Notes under the pieces: generated by a model
Database searches by the model: none
What the model was told of the DNA's origin: nothing
What the model saw: the letters and a program-made list of their open reading frames with translations, nothing else
Source: Bacteroidia bacterium
GTDB lineage: Bacteria; Bacteroidota; Bacteroidia; B-17B0; Aurantibacillaceae
Assembly (NCBI GenBank): GCA_016787785.1
Contig: JAEUTO010000002.1
Span: 1-64,000, forward strand
Length of the DNA stretch: 64,000 nucleotides
Direction: 5' to 3'
Translations under genes and position numbers: made by a program
Shown here: positions 51,462 to 62,900 of the stretch, one piece after another
Layout of the letters: each line of letters opens with the position of its first letter
How positions within the stretch are numbered: position 1 is the stretch's first letter

Positions 51462-53663
51462 GTGAAATTTATTCAAAAAAATATACTTTGCCTTTTTTTT
51501 CTTTTTTTCTTTTTTGAAAAAGAGAATTTAACTGCGCAAGGTCAAACGATAGATTCACTACAATTAGTTATAAAAACATTAAATGCCGAATCTTCCTCGG
51601 CAAGTTTAGATGATACCATAAGAATAAACGCCTTAATTAGCTTAAGCAAAGAATATGTTGGCCTGAGAGATTACGGTAAAGCCATTAAATACGCCAGTAT
51701 TGCTAAAATAATTTCCGAAAAACTAGTGGCAGCAGTAGAAATTTCTGTTTCAAAAAGTTGGTTAGCCAACGCTTACCAAAGTATTGCTTACGCCTTTGAA
51801 AATCAGGAAAATTACGCCAACGCACTATCACAATACAAAAAAGAACTAACGTTAAGGGAAGAAGTTGGTAACAATTACAGGACGGCTTTATGCCTCAATA
51901 AAATTGGAGAGCTGTACAATTACCAGGATAATTTTGCCGCCTCTATGGATTATTATTACCGTGCGCTAAAATTAATTGACGAGGTTAATTACAAAGATGA
52001 GATACTTACCATTTATAACAACCTGGGAATTACTTACGACCGACAAAGAAATTATGATAAATCGTTGGAATATTACAACAAAGTTTTAAAATTAAGTACA
52101 GAGATCGGCGACCAAGCTACCCTTGGTATTTCCTACTCTAATATTGGAACCGTTTATGCCGAGCAAGGTAAATTTGATAAATCATTGGTTTATTTTTTTA
52201 AATTTTTAAAGATCGCTGAAGTATCTAAAAATATAAGAAATGTAGCCATTGCATATTTGAACATCTCAAACGTGTACGAAATGCAAGGCGATTTTGACAG
52301 GTCCTTCGCTACACAATTTAAAGCCTTAAAGATCTTAGAAGAAATTGGCAATCAGGGAGAGCTGGCCTTAATAAATTCAAATATTGGCGTTTCGTTCATG
52401 TCTAAAGCAAAAAGAACTTCCGTTGGAAAAAGTGGAAATTTACGGGAGGCGAAAAAATATTTCAATATTGGTTTACAATTGTATCAAAAGATCGGACAGA
52501 TAGAGGGCATAAGCCAATCGTATGATTACTTATCTGAATTAGAAGAGTTAATGGGCAACCATCAGGCTTCTTTACAAAATTATAAAATGCATATACAATA
52601 CAGGGATAGTTTAACTAAACTCATTGATAATGAAAAAAGCATACGTGCTGAAATGAATTATGAATTTGAACAAAAAGAAAATATAACAAGATTAGAACAA
52701 GAGCGGAAAGAAGATGCTGCCAAGCAAATAAGCAACAAGCAAAAACAATTGTTGAATTTATTTATTGTTGCATTTATTTTTATGGTAATACTTGCCGTTT
52801 TAATTTTTAGAAGCAATCGCCACAAACAAAAAGCAAATAAAATTATAACCCTGCAAAAAATAGAAGTTGAACGTCAAAAAAGCCTGGTAGAAGAAAAACA
52901 AAGCCAGATCCTTTCAAGCATTAGTTATGCTAAACGTATTCAGGAATCTATTTTAATTTCAGAAGACGAAATTACGGCGCACATTCCAAATTTATTTATT
53001 ACCTACCTTCCAAAAGATATTGTAAGTGGCGATTTTTACTGGTACTCAAAACAAGGCCACGAATCATTTATTGTTGTTGCAGATTGTACAGGCCATGGTG
53101 TGCCTGGCGCTTTTTTAAGCATGGTAGGCAGCACGTTATTGAATGAGATCATCATTCACAAAAAAATTCACGATCCTGCACTGATCATCAATTCACTGGC
53201 AACTGGCCTTTCAGGCACATTGGCGAATAAAGAAAAGGATGAATTAAATACGGATGGTATGGATATTTCCATCTGCAAGATCGATCATATTACCAGAAAA
53301 TTATATTTTGCCGGAGCTAACCAATCTATTTTTATTGTAGATAATTATAATACAAAAGAAATTAAACCGCAGATCAGTTCTATTAATGGCATTTTTGCGA
53401 TAGATAAAACTGAAAAGATAACCTCTGTTGAAATAGACCTGAGAGATGGCATAATGGTTTATATGTCTACCGATGGCTATGTAGACCAAATTGGCGAAGA
53501 AACACAAAAGAAATATCTAACATCGCGTTACGAAAAATTATTGGGGCAAATACATACACTATCCGTTGAAAAACAAAAGTACATGCTTGAAGAGACATTT
53601 GACGAATGGAAAGGCGATTCCAAACAAATTGATGATGTATTGATAATTGGTTTTAAGATCTAG
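51462..53663 (+). CDS. TPR protein with PP2C/SpoIIE-type phosphatase domain (SiaA/RsbU-like)
   Basis: A 733-residue protein with a signal-like N-terminus (ILCLFFLFFFFEKENLTAQ), six or more tetratricopeptide units from about 75 to 380 (for example YANALSQYKKELTLREEVGN, DKSLEYYNKVLKLSTEIGDQ), one membrane helix near 425-445 (LLNLFIVAFIFMVILAVLIF), then a coiled coil and a PPM/SpoIIE phosphatase (about 490-733) with GDFYWYSKQG, VVADCTGHGVPGAFLSMVGS and IDDVLIIGFK. The start is GTG. The TPRs would face the periplasm and the phosphatase the cytosol. It faces the siaC/siaB-like genes and should remove phosphate from SiaC. Confidence 0.85.
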   Translation: MKFIQKNILCLFFLFFFFEKENLTAQGQTIDSLQLVIKTLNAESSSASLDDTIRINALISLSKEYVGLRDYGKAIKYASIAKIISEKLVAAVEISVSKSWLANAYQSIAYAFENQENYANALSQYKKELTLREEVGNNYRTALCLNKIGELYNYQDNFAASMDYYYRALKLIDEVNYKDEILTIYNNLGITYDRQRNYDKSLEYYNKVLKLSTEIGDQATLGISYSNIGTVYAEQGKFDKSLVYFFKFLKIAEVSKNIRNVAIAYLNISNVYEMQGDFDRSFATQFKALKILEEIGNQGELALINSNIGVSFMSKAKRTSVGKSGNLREAKKYFNIGLQLYQKIGQIEGISQSYDYLSELEELMGNHQASLQNYKMHIQYRDSLTKLIDNEKSIRAEMNYEFEQKENITRLEQERKEDAAKQISNKQKQLLNLFIVAFIFMVILAVLIFRSNRHKQKANKIITLQKIEVERQKSLVEEKQSQILSSISYAKRIQESILISEDEITAHIPNLFITYLPKDIVSGDFYWYSKQGHESFIVVADCTGHGVPGAFLSMVGSTLLNEIIIHKKIHDPALIINSLATGLSGTLANKEKDELNTDGMDISICKIDHITRKLYFAGANQSIFIVDNYNTKEIKPQISSINGIFAIDKTEKITSVEIDLRDGIMVYMSTDGYVDQIGEETQKKYLTSRYEKLLGQIHTLSVEKQKYMLEETFDEWKGDSKQIDDVLIIGFKI

Positions 53664-53665
53664 AT

Positions 53666-54037
53666 CTAAACTTCGTTGAAAATAAATTTCATGCTGGTTA
53701 ATTGCTCCAGCCTCTTACCTGTTTGAAGCATATCAACATCTCCCTTGTCGTAATTCCAGTTTAAATTCACCTTTTTATTTTGTTTTAGCTGGTCAAATAA
53801 AAGGATCATTTTCATTATTTGTTTTGTAGAGGAAGTGCTGATGTAATCAAAATGAAAAACAACATTCGTTTCCTCCTTTGGAGATCTTAGATATTCATTT
53901 ACGTATTCGATCAGCGGCTCGTAAAACAGAATTGCATTTTCCGGCAGAGAACGTTTTGAGATCTCAAAAATACCTTTATCATTATCAAACAATACACAAG
54001 GTAAATCTTCGGTTGCTTGTAAATCTAATATTGCCAT
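53666..54037 (-). CDS. siaC: SiaC-family regulatory phosphoprotein
   Basis: A 123-residue protein with the SiaC/DUF1987 pattern: FEISKRSLPENAILFYEPLI (about 24-43), followed by VVFHFDYISTSSTKQIMKMI (about 59-78), where the Ser/Thr cluster is the region phosphorylated by SiaB in Pseudomonas. It lies 3 bp downstream of the SiaB-like gene. In Pseudomonas SiaC switches the diguanylate cyclase SiaD; no such enzyme is visible here, so its partner is unknown. Confidence 0.85.
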   Translation of the reverse strand: MAILDLQATEDLPCVLFDNDKGIFEISKRSLPENAILFYEPLIEYVNEYLRSPKEETNVVFHFDYISTSSTKQIMKMILLFDQLKQNKKVNLNWNYDKGDVDMLQTGKRLEQLTSMKFIFNEV

Positions 54038-54040
54038 GCT

Positions 54041-55165
54041 TTAATAACTAATATTTGCTTTTATGATAATAAAGGTCTTGTCATCGGTATAAGGCACCAT
54101 TTCAACTTCTATTTTATTTTTGCTTTTTATTCTTATGTCAATAAATCCTAGTCCCGCGCCTTGTTTTACTTCATTGTGATCTAACATAATGGTTTCAAGA
54201 TACAATTTTTCAATAGCTGCATCATCTAACGAATTTACAAAATCGATCTTTTTTATTAAAGCATCTATTTTAAAGTTCTCAATATAGTTACCTGTAATAA
54301 GCGAACACACGTTATTATTATCGGCAACCATAAATAAACCCGGTCGTTCATCGCTACTATTAATACCGGCCGCATGGTAGCTTATGTTTTGAAGTAACTC
54401 TATCATAATAGCCACCGATGTTTTTTTGAATTCAAATTTTTCGGTTAGGTAAATACTACCCTCAGCCATTGATAACAAACTTCTCACGTTTTCGTGTTTG
54501 AACTGGCCCTGGAAAAAGATCTTTAAATTATTTTCAGTTACAGCTTTATGAACACTTTTAACTATTTCGTGGTTGTGCTTTTCAATTTCAGAATTCTCAT
54601 GCGGTTGTGCATCTGTAATTTTTGATTGGAAATAAAAATAGGAGTTCTTATCATCAATTTTATCAAAATCATATTGCAGTTTGTTACCACTCTTCCTCAC
54701 CATCTCGATAAGACCAAGACCCGCGCCGCCTTTCTCAGAAAAACCCCCTGCACTTAAAACTTCCTTTTGGTAGTCTTTTAATTCATCGGCACTCATAGAA
54801 TTTACTTTATCTAATTTTTCGGAAAGCGGTTTAATATGATTGTTTTCTATTGCATTTCCAGAGCCTACCAGGTATCCGCCCAAAAATTTATGAATAGAAA
54901 AGAAGCCATCCATTAAACGCGCGTCTTTACTGCTTCCCTGGTGCCTGGTAATATTTTGAAGCGACTCAACAATAATAAAATATACCTTTTTTTTGATCTT
55001 TAAGCTCTCACTCTCAACATCCATATTGGTTTCGGCAAGGGCCAATATACGTTCAGTTAGGTCGTTGGTGAAGTCGCCATTATATGCATAGTTTAATTGA
55101 TAATGATTTAGTACTCTAAATAATTCGGCTATAGACGAATATTTTCCGCTATTAGTTATCTGCAT
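54041..55165 (-). CDS. Two fused SiaB-type protein kinase domains
   Basis: 374 residues from the ATG at 55165. Two GHKL-type kinase modules follow each other: about 1-185 with VESLQNITRH (N box) and KGGAGLGLIEMVRKSG (G box), and about 190-374 with IELLQNISYHAAG and QGAGLGFIDIRIKSKNK. SiaB proteins are normally about 180 residues with one domain, so this is a fused duplication. Both halves keep Asn and Gly boxes, so both could be active. It should phosphorylate SiaC. A TATGTTTG box (minus strand, 55180-55173) lies 7 bases before the start. Confidence 0.85.
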   Translation of the reverse strand: MQITNSGKYSSIAELFRVLNHYQLNYAYNGDFTNDLTERILALAETNMDVESESLKIKKKVYFIIVESLQNITRHQGSSKDARLMDGFFSIHKFLGGYLVGSGNAIENNHIKPLSEKLDKVNSMSADELKDYQKEVLSAGGFSEKGGAGLGLIEMVRKSGNKLQYDFDKIDDKNSYFYFQSKITDAQPHENSEIEKHNHEIVKSVHKAVTENNLKIFFQGQFKHENVRSLLSMAEGSIYLTEKFEFKKTSVAIMIELLQNISYHAAGINSSDERPGLFMVADNNNVCSLITGNYIENFKIDALIKKIDFVNSLDDAAIEKLYLETIMLDHNEVKQGAGLGFIDIRIKSKNKIEVEMVPYTDDKTFIIIKANISY

Positions 55166-55346
55166 AATCAATCAAACATACAATAATATTGCAAATTATA
55201 AAAATTAAGTTGTAAAAAGAGGCTTTTTTGAGCTCAGCTTGGTTTCTATGCTTCGTAAGCCCAAAATCGCCTAAATCCATCTAAAAAAATTAAATTTATT
55301 ATTAATTACCTAATTGATTAATTATATTTGGTTAAATAATTTACTT

Positions 55347-58300
55347 ATGCTTTTCGGGTTCAAAAAACAATTGCTGCTTATAGCTTTCTTCCTTCTATCT
55401 TTTTCTGGCTATTCTCAAAAGGGCAGTCAATTATCAAACGATACTGTAAAATTTATAAATGACTTAAACAATTATTTTATTGAAAACACTTCCAACAGAC
55501 TGGAGGCTGAAACCTACATGCGAACCTTTGCCAGGTATTGGGAAGAGAATTATATAGCCGGTTATTACAAAGAAGCAACAATTAAGATCTGTAATTTAAT
55601 GGCTGGTAAGCGGCTTAAACCGGTACCTTTTATTACCGGTTACTTTACCGCTCTTTACACTGCACTTGAAAAAAAATTACCTGCCGAAACTTTCCAAAAC
55701 TGGCATTTATGCTTAACCAAGATCCTTACAAAAAAGTCAACAGTAGGCGTTCAGGATCTTATTGTTTTGGGCGAGAATATGTTTAGGTACAATGCATTTT
55801 ACAAAACACCTTCTTACATTTATTACTCATATCAGCCAAACTATAAATTTGATTACGATACCATACCAAAAATTATTTTTAAGGATATAACGCTAATAGG
55901 TGTAAATCCGCGCGGGGATAGCATTGCTGTTGAAGAAACAAGCGGAATTTTTTATCCTAGCGTTGGCAATTTTGTTGGAAAAAGTGGTAAAATAAGTTGG
56001 GAGCGCTGCGGTCTTGATAAAGAAGTTTATGCTACCATAAAACGTTACACCATTGATTGTAAAACCGGCAATTATGCCAGTGATACAGCTACGTTTATAG
56101 GTAAACAGTTTTTTGATAAAGCACAGATTGGTCGTTTCTCAGACAGGATAATAACAGAAAATGGCGAATTAACCTACCCGCGTTTTGACTCCTACAGTAA
56201 ACGTTTGGTTGTAAAAAATATTTATCCCGATGTAGATTATGATGGCGGCTTTGGTATGCGCGGACCAAAATTTGTAGGTTCGGGAACTAATAGCAATCCT
56301 GCCCGTATTATTTTTAAAAGGAACAGCGTAAAATTTTTAGAGATAAGCGCGCGCTCTTTTGGTATGAGCAAAGACCGGATAGTTGCCAACCCGGGAACCG
56401 TAAAATTTTTCCTTAATAAAGACACTATTTACCATCCCGGCTTAAGTTTTACTTATCAGGTAGATAAACGATTAGTAACTATTTTAAGAGGCGAAGACGG
56501 TTTACAAAAAACCCCTTTCTCAAATTCATTTCACAAATACGATATGTATTTTGAACAAATACTTTGGAAAGTAGATGAACCTTTAATGGCCTTTAATTTT
56601 TTACCAAATAATTTCCAGGGCGAAGCTTATTTTGAATCGACTGATTTTTACACAAGATCTAAAGCAGAAAGTATAAGGGGTAATGAAACAGTTAGCCCTA
56701 TTACAAAAATGATAGAATACTACAATTCGAATGACAAACCTGCTCAATTTACTACTGTTGACTTTGCTAAGCATATTAAATTTTTAGCAGTAGATCTACG
56801 ACCGATCATTTTTAAGATGGCCATTTACGGTTTAATATATTATGATCCGGAAACAGATATGATAAAAGTAAGGCAGCGTTTATTTGATTACGCCGATAAC
56901 TTAAAACACAAACATGATTATGATATTATCACATTACACTCCGTTACTCAAACAAAAAATTCTTCAACAAAAGGTTACGACACAGCCACAATAGTTAAAG
57001 ATAATGCTACTTTAAACTTACTTAATTATGATCTAACCGTTCGCGGTGTTAAGCAGGTTTTATTAAGTGATACCCAAAAAGTTTTTATGTTCCCAAAAAA
57101 CGGAGAGGTTGTATTAAAAAAGAACAGGCAAATAGATTTTAACGGAACACTCTCTTCCGGAAAGTTTGAATTTATTGGAAAAGATTTTGTGTTCGATTAC
57201 GACGAGTTTAAAGTAAAAATGAAAACCATCGACTCAATTAAAATTTATGTTGAAGCGTTTGAACCTGACATTAATGGAAATATTCCTTTCAAAAAAGTAC
57301 AAACCTTAATTGAAAATGTAAATGGCGAGTTGCGTATTGACGCGCCTAAAAATAAAAGCGGCTGGGGCCGTGCTCCTACCTTCCCGTCGTTTCAAAGCTT
57401 TAAAGAGAGCTATGCCTTCTACGATAAGCGTTCTATTTTTAAAGGCGTTTATGGTAAAGATAAATTCTATTTTAAGCTCGATCCTTTTGCTATTGATAGT
57501 TTGGATAACTTTAGGAATGAAGGGCTGCGCTTTGACGGAACATTTTCGTCTGCAGGAATTTTTCCATCGTTTAGGGAAGTGTTAACCTTACAAAAAGATT
57601 ACTCTCTCGGATTTATTCGCCAAACACCTGAAGGTGGATTTCCTGTTTATGGTGGTAAAGGTAATTTCAACGCAGAAATCAGGTTAAGTAATAAAGGCTT
57701 ACGTGGCGGCGGAGATCTTAATTTTAGTTCAAGCATGTCCAAGGTGCCGGATATCATATTTTTTCCGGATAGTGCAAATGGTAATGCCAATACCTTTGAT
57801 GTGAAAGAAGGCGATTCACCTGAATTTCCAACAGCGCATGGCGATACAGTACGCTTACACTTTATGCCCTATTCAAATCTGCTGCAGGCATTTGACATTA
57901 GAAAACCGTTTATTGCTTATAAAGAAAAAGCAGAGTTTAGAGGTAGGTTTGATCTAACATATAAAGAACTTACCGGCAATGGAAAAGTAGATTTTGAAAA
58001 AGCAGATCTTAGTTCGGGTAAAATATTATTTGTGAAGCGACGGTTCTTTAGTGATACCGCAAATTTCCACTTAAAAGCATTTAATGAGGATGGATTTACG
58101 TTTAGTACCGTTAACGTAAATGCAAAAATAGATTTCGACCAGCGGATAGGTGATTTTATTACAAATGGAGAAGGTTCTTACGTGAAGTTTGATAAGAATA
58201 AATACATCGCTTTTATGGACCGTTTTAAATGGTACATGGATTCCGAGGAAATGGAATTGGGCGATACTCAGAAAAAAATTGACACTGAAGCCGCCGAAAA

Positions 58301-59882
58301 AGGTCTAGATCTAGAAGGTCCGGAATTTATTAGTGTACATCCTAATCAGGATTCGTTACGCTTTTTTGCTCCGGGCGCCAAATACAATCTAAAAAAATAC
58401 ATCATCAAATGTAAGAATGTGCCTTATATTAATGTTGCCGATGCAAGAATGTTCCCCAATAATGGAGACGTAACTATTTTTAAGAACGCTGTGATGGATA
58501 CACTTAGAAACTCGTCTATCCTTGCGAATACGGTTACAAAATTCCACACGATCAGAAATACAACTACCAATATTTTTGGAAGAAGAAGTTATCTGGCTTC
58601 GGGTGAATATCAATATTTAGATGAGAACGAAAAACCGTACCTCATCAAATTCAACACTATCCGCCCCGATACAACAGGCCAAACTATCTCCGAAGGTTTG
58701 ATCGATGAAAAAGAAAAATTTCAGTTCAATGATCATTTTAGCTTTGCAGGTAAGGTTTATTTATTTGCCACCAACGAATTTTTATTCTACGAAGGGGGAA
58801 CTAAAATTGTAAACAATTGTAAAAAGATCGGTAAATCTTATTTGCAATTTACCGGTGAGATCAATCCAAAAGATATCCAGATCCCTATTCCGAAAAAAGC
58901 ATTGGATGTTAAAGGCGCTGCTGTTGGTACCGGTTTATTTTATAATCAGGATACGAACATGGTTTACGCTGCCTTCTTATCGTTACAAGGTGCAAGAAGC
59001 GCTAAAGATGTAATTGAGGCCGACGGTATTTTAACTTACGATAAAGAAAATGAGATGTACGAGATCTCAAACAAAGAAAAATTATTAGAAATGAGTCTGC
59101 CGGGTAATTACGTAAGTTTAAATACAGGCAACTGCGAAATTTATACCGAGGGAAGTTATAACATTAGCAATGATCTTGGCCAGGTAAAATTAAAAAGTGT
59201 TGGTAATGCAAAATACAATACAGTAAAAGATAGTATTAATTTTAATTTAATGCTTGTAGTAGATTTCTTTTTTGAGGGAAGCGCTATTCGTAAAATGGCA
59301 AAAGATTTTGAGTTGTATTTAGGAAGTTTAAATCCAACACCGTTCGAAGGCGATCTTTTTAATCACGGTTTGATCGAGATCTTAGGAAAAGATAAAGGTG
59401 ACAGGGCACTTTCTGAATTGAATTTATACGGTAACTATAAAAAATTTCCGGATGAGTTGGAAAAGAATATAGTATTTAACGATGTAAAAATGAGTTATAA
59501 CCGCGAAGCAAAAGCATATTTATCTGAAGGCAAAATGCTGGGCGTAGGTAATATTCAAAAAACGGAGATCTTCCGTTACATGACCGGAAAAATTCAAATT
59601 AAAAAACAAAGAGGTAAAGATCTTTTAGATATTTATATTGAAGCTGATCCAAATACCTGGTATTATTTTACTTACTATAACGGAACAATGTTGGCCGTTA
59701 GCAGCAACGAGCAGTTTAACAAGGATGTGAAAGAGTTAAAAAGTAAAAGTAAAAAAATGGATGTGGATAAAGGCCCGTCCTACCGTTTTGATGCTACCTC
59801 GGTTAAAAAGAAAGACGACTTTTTAAGAAAGATGAAGCAAATTGGCGCAATGAACGAGGAAGAAGAAAAGAAAGAAGATTAA
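55347..59882 (+). CDS. Giant exported protein of unknown function (1511 residues)
   Basis: 1511 residues from the ATG at 55347 (MLFGFKKQLLLIAFFLLSFS signal ending near GYSQ); the frame from 55314 adds 11 residues. Most of the chain is strand-rich with repeated features: FVGKSGKISWERCGLDKEVY, GEYQYLDENEKPYLIKFNTI and GNYVSLNTGNCEIYTEGSYN. The last ~70 residues are charged and helical. I recognise no family. The layout faintly recalls LPS-transport (OstA-like) jelly-roll repeats, but this is a weak impression. The next gene, an ABC transporter, lies 58 bp downstream on the same strand, so the two are probably linked. Confidence 0.7.
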   Translation: MLFGFKKQLLLIAFFLLSFSGYSQKGSQLSNDTVKFINDLNNYFIENTSNRLEAETYMRTFARYWEENYIAGYYKEATIKICNLMAGKRLKPVPFITGYFTALYTALEKKLPAETFQNWHLCLTKILTKKSTVGVQDLIVLGENMFRYNAFYKTPSYIYYSYQPNYKFDYDTIPKIIFKDITLIGVNPRGDSIAVEETSGIFYPSVGNFVGKSGKISWERCGLDKEVYATIKRYTIDCKTGNYASDTATFIGKQFFDKAQIGRFSDRIITENGELTYPRFDSYSKRLVVKNIYPDVDYDGGFGMRGPKFVGSGTNSNPARIIFKRNSVKFLEISARSFGMSKDRIVANPGTVKFFLNKDTIYHPGLSFTYQVDKRLVTILRGEDGLQKTPFSNSFHKYDMYFEQILWKVDEPLMAFNFLPNNFQGEAYFESTDFYTRSKAESIRGNETVSPITKMIEYYNSNDKPAQFTTVDFAKHIKFLAVDLRPIIFKMAIYGLIYYDPETDMIKVRQRLFDYADNLKHKHDYDIITLHSVTQTKNSSTKGYDTATIVKDNATLNLLNYDLTVRGVKQVLLSDTQKVFMFPKNGEVVLKKNRQIDFNGTLSSGKFEFIGKDFVFDYDEFKVKMKTIDSIKIYVEAFEPDINGNIPFKKVQTLIENVNGELRIDAPKNKSGWGRAPTFPSFQSFKESYAFYDKRSIFKGVYGKDKFYFKLDPFAIDSLDNFRNEGLRFDGTFSSAGIFPSFREVLTLQKDYSLGFIRQTPEGGFPVYGGKGNFNAEIRLSNKGLRGGGDLNFSSSMSKVPDIIFFPDSANGNANTFDVKEGDSPEFPTAHGDTVRLHFMPYSNLLQAFDIRKPFIAYKEKAEFRGRFDLTYKELTGNGKVDFEKADLSSGKILFVKRRFFSDTANFHLKAFNEDGFTFSTVNVNAKIDFDQRIGDFITNGEGSYVKFDKNKYIAFMDRFKWYMDSEEMELGDTQKKIDTEAAEKGLDLEGPEFISVHPNQDSLRFFAPGAKYNLKKYIIKCKNVPYINVADARMFPNNGDVTIFKNAVMDTLRNSSILANTVTKFHTIRNTTTNIFGRRSYLASGEYQYLDENEKPYLIKFNTIRPDTTGQTISEGLIDEKEKFQFNDHFSFAGKVYLFATNEFLFYEGGTKIVNNCKKIGKSYLQFTGEINPKDIQIPIPKKALDVKGAAVGTGLFYNQDTNMVYAAFLSLQGARSAKDVIEADGILTYDKENEMYEISNKEKLLEMSLPGNYVSLNTGNCEIYTEGSYNISNDLGQVKLKSVGNAKYNTVKDSINFNLMLVVDFFFEGSAIRKMAKDFELYLGSLNPTPFEGDLFNHGLIEILGKDKGDRALSELNLYGNYKKFPDELEKNIVFNDVKMSYNREAKAYLSEGKMLGVGNIQKTEIFRYMTGKIQIKKQRGKDLLDIYIEADPNTWYYFTYYNGTMLAVSSNEQFNKDVKELKSKSKKMDVDKGPSYRFDATSVKKKDDFLRKMKQIGAMNEEEEKKED

Positions 59883-59940
59883 TTTTTTAATACATTGAAT
59901 AAAAAATAAAAATTATTAATTTAATGCCCTGTTTTAATTT

Positions 59941-62900
59941 ATGAGTGAGGAAATACTAAGGGCTTTAATGCAGTTGTTTGCCATTATTGCAAAACAAGAT
60001 GACGGAAGTGGTGAGTCTGAGCGCAACTTCGTACGTTCATTTTTAGCCTTTCAATTAAACAAAACTAAAACAGAGGAGTACCTTGCTCTTTACGATAGTT
60101 ATTTAATTGGTAAAGAGGAGAAACCTGCTAAAGAAGGGGAAGAAAATCCTGCGCCAAGAAAGCGGAAACTTACCTCTGTTTCTGACTCTTTAAAAACACT
60201 TACCATTTGTCTTAAAATAAACAAAACTCTTGCGCAAAAACAAAAAGTAATTGTTTTGGTGCGGTTATATGAATTATTAAAGGCCAACAACTCATTTACC
60301 GAGCAACGCGTTGAGATCATTAATACAGCGGCGGAAACATTTAATATACCGGAAGAAGAACGACGCGCTGTTGAAACGTTCTTTACGCATGCAAACATTC
60401 CGGATGATATAGCCCAACACTTTGTAATTATTGATGATAACGCTGACAAAACAACAAAAGCAAATCACATACACTCCGAAGGATTAGATGGCGAAATTCT
60501 TACGATTCGTTTTCCGAGCGTCAACTTGTTATTTACCAGTTACACCGGTAATAACGAGCTAAATATTAATGGTATCCCTGTTAATCAATCCATTGTTTAT
60601 TTATTAGCACCGGGCAGTACTATCCGGGTTCCCAGAGGCACTATCTATTACTCCGACATCGTTGAGAATTTTCTTGATAAAACGCAAACCAATAAATTAA
60701 GTTTTGTTGTTGAGAATCTGGAATATAAATTTCCGGGCGGAAAAATTGGTTTAAGAGATATTAATATTTCCGAATCGCACAGCGCGTTGGTTGGAATTAT
60801 GGGCGCCAGCGGCGCCGGTAAAACAACTTTATTAAACGTACTTTCGGGCATTGAAACACCAAGCGCCGGAAGCATTCGCATTAACGGTTTAGATGTTACC
60901 AAAGATAAAACGCAAATTAAAGGTTTAATAGGCTACATTTCGCAAGACGATCTTTTAATTGAAGAGTTAACGGTATATCAAAATCTTTATATAAACGCGC
61001 AGCTTTGTTTTAAAGACAAAACTGCCGAAGAATTAAAAGAGGTTGTATTAAGAACTTTGGAGAATTTAGGCTTGCTGGAAACCAAAGATATTATTGTTGG
61101 GAACGCGCTTAATAAAAAAATAAGCGGTGGGCAGCGCAAGCGCCTGAACATTGCGTTAGATCTTATACGCGAGCCGGCTATTTTGTTTGTTGATGAACCA
61201 ACTTCAGGTTTGTCATCGCGCGATTCCGAAAACGTAATGGACCTTTTAAAAGAGCTTTCGTTAAAAGGCAATTTAATTTTTGTGGTTATACATCAACCTT
61301 CGTCCGACATTTTTAAAATGTTCGATAAGATCTGTGTATTGGATGTTGGTGGTTATAATATTTATTATGGAAATCCTGTTGAGGCGGTAATGTATTTTAA
61401 AGAAGCTGCCAACCATGTTAATTGTGATGTGGGTGAATGTGAGCTTTGTGGTAACGTAAATCCAGAATTGATCTTTAATATTTTAGAGAGCCAGGAGGTA
61501 GATGAGTACGGAAATTATACCGGCAATAGAAAAGTACAACCGGAAGAATGGCACAGCGCATTTAAAACAAATGTAAAGTTTCCTGACTTTAAAGAAGTAA
61601 AAGACAAGATCTTTAACTCGTTTAAGATTCCGGGTATATTAAAACAATTACTTGTATTTATTAAACGCGATCTTCTTTCTAAAATAGGTAACAAACAGTA
61701 TTTACTCATCAATTTTTTAGAAGCCCCGGTGCTTGCAGCCCTGCTGTCGTTTGTAATACGTTACACTTCGCGCGTAAAAGGCTCAGAGTATATTTTTAGA
61801 GAAAATGATAATGTACCGGCATATATTTTTATGTGCGTTATTGTTATGCTATTCATTGGCTTAACTGTTAGTGCCGAAGAAATATATAAAGATCGCAAGA
61901 TCTTAAAGCGTGAGCGTTTTTTAAATCTTAGTCCATTTGCCTATTATCTTTCCAAGGTTAAAATACTATTTGTTATTTCTGCCCTTCAAAGTTTGTTGTT
62001 TGTTTTAATTGGCAATTATATTATTGAATTAAAAGGCATGAATGTACAATGCTGGTTTATGCTGTTTACGGTAGCCTGCTCCGCTAATTTAATTGGTTTA
62101 AATATTTCAAGCGCTTTTAACTCCGCGGTAACAATTTACATTTTAATTCCCCTTTTAATTATTCCACAACTAATTTTAGGCGGCGCCATGTTTACATATG
62201 ATAAGTTAAATTCCGCTATTGGTGGTGGTTCCGGCGTTCCGTATATCGCAAGTATGATGCCTTCGCGCTGGGCCTATGAAGGTTTAATGGTGCAACAATT
62301 CAGATATAATAATTATGAAGAACCTTTCTTTGATTTTGACAAGAACATTAGTCAGATAAATAATAAAATGACCTATTATATTCCAGAGTTGGTGCAAATA
62401 AGTACGGATGCTTTAAGACTATCAAAAGAAAAAGATGCCAAGTCTCAGGCTGAACTAAAAGAAAAGATCAACATTATTCGTAATGAATTACAACGCGAAG
62501 CTAAAATAAACAAAGACGTTGTGTTTAATGATATGGCATTTTTAACGCCAAAAAAATACTCTAATATTACTTTCGAAAATCTTAATAATCATTTTTTACG
62601 CTTAAACCGTTATTATAATTTTCAGTTTATTCGTTACGATCTAAAAAGAAACCTAAAACTTTCAAGTTTGGTAGATAGTAAAGAAGGACAAGAAAGGTTT
62701 CAGCGAATAAAAAATAAATATGCCAACGAGTATTTAGAGGATGTGGTAAGGAAGGAATATGTGAAAAATAAATATATTGTTGAAAATGAACATCTAAACC
62801 AACAATTGGACCCCATTTATATAAACCCGCCAAATCAGTATATTTCCTATAATATTCACTTTTTTTCGCCCCATAAGTACCTTTTTGGCAAGGAAATAAG

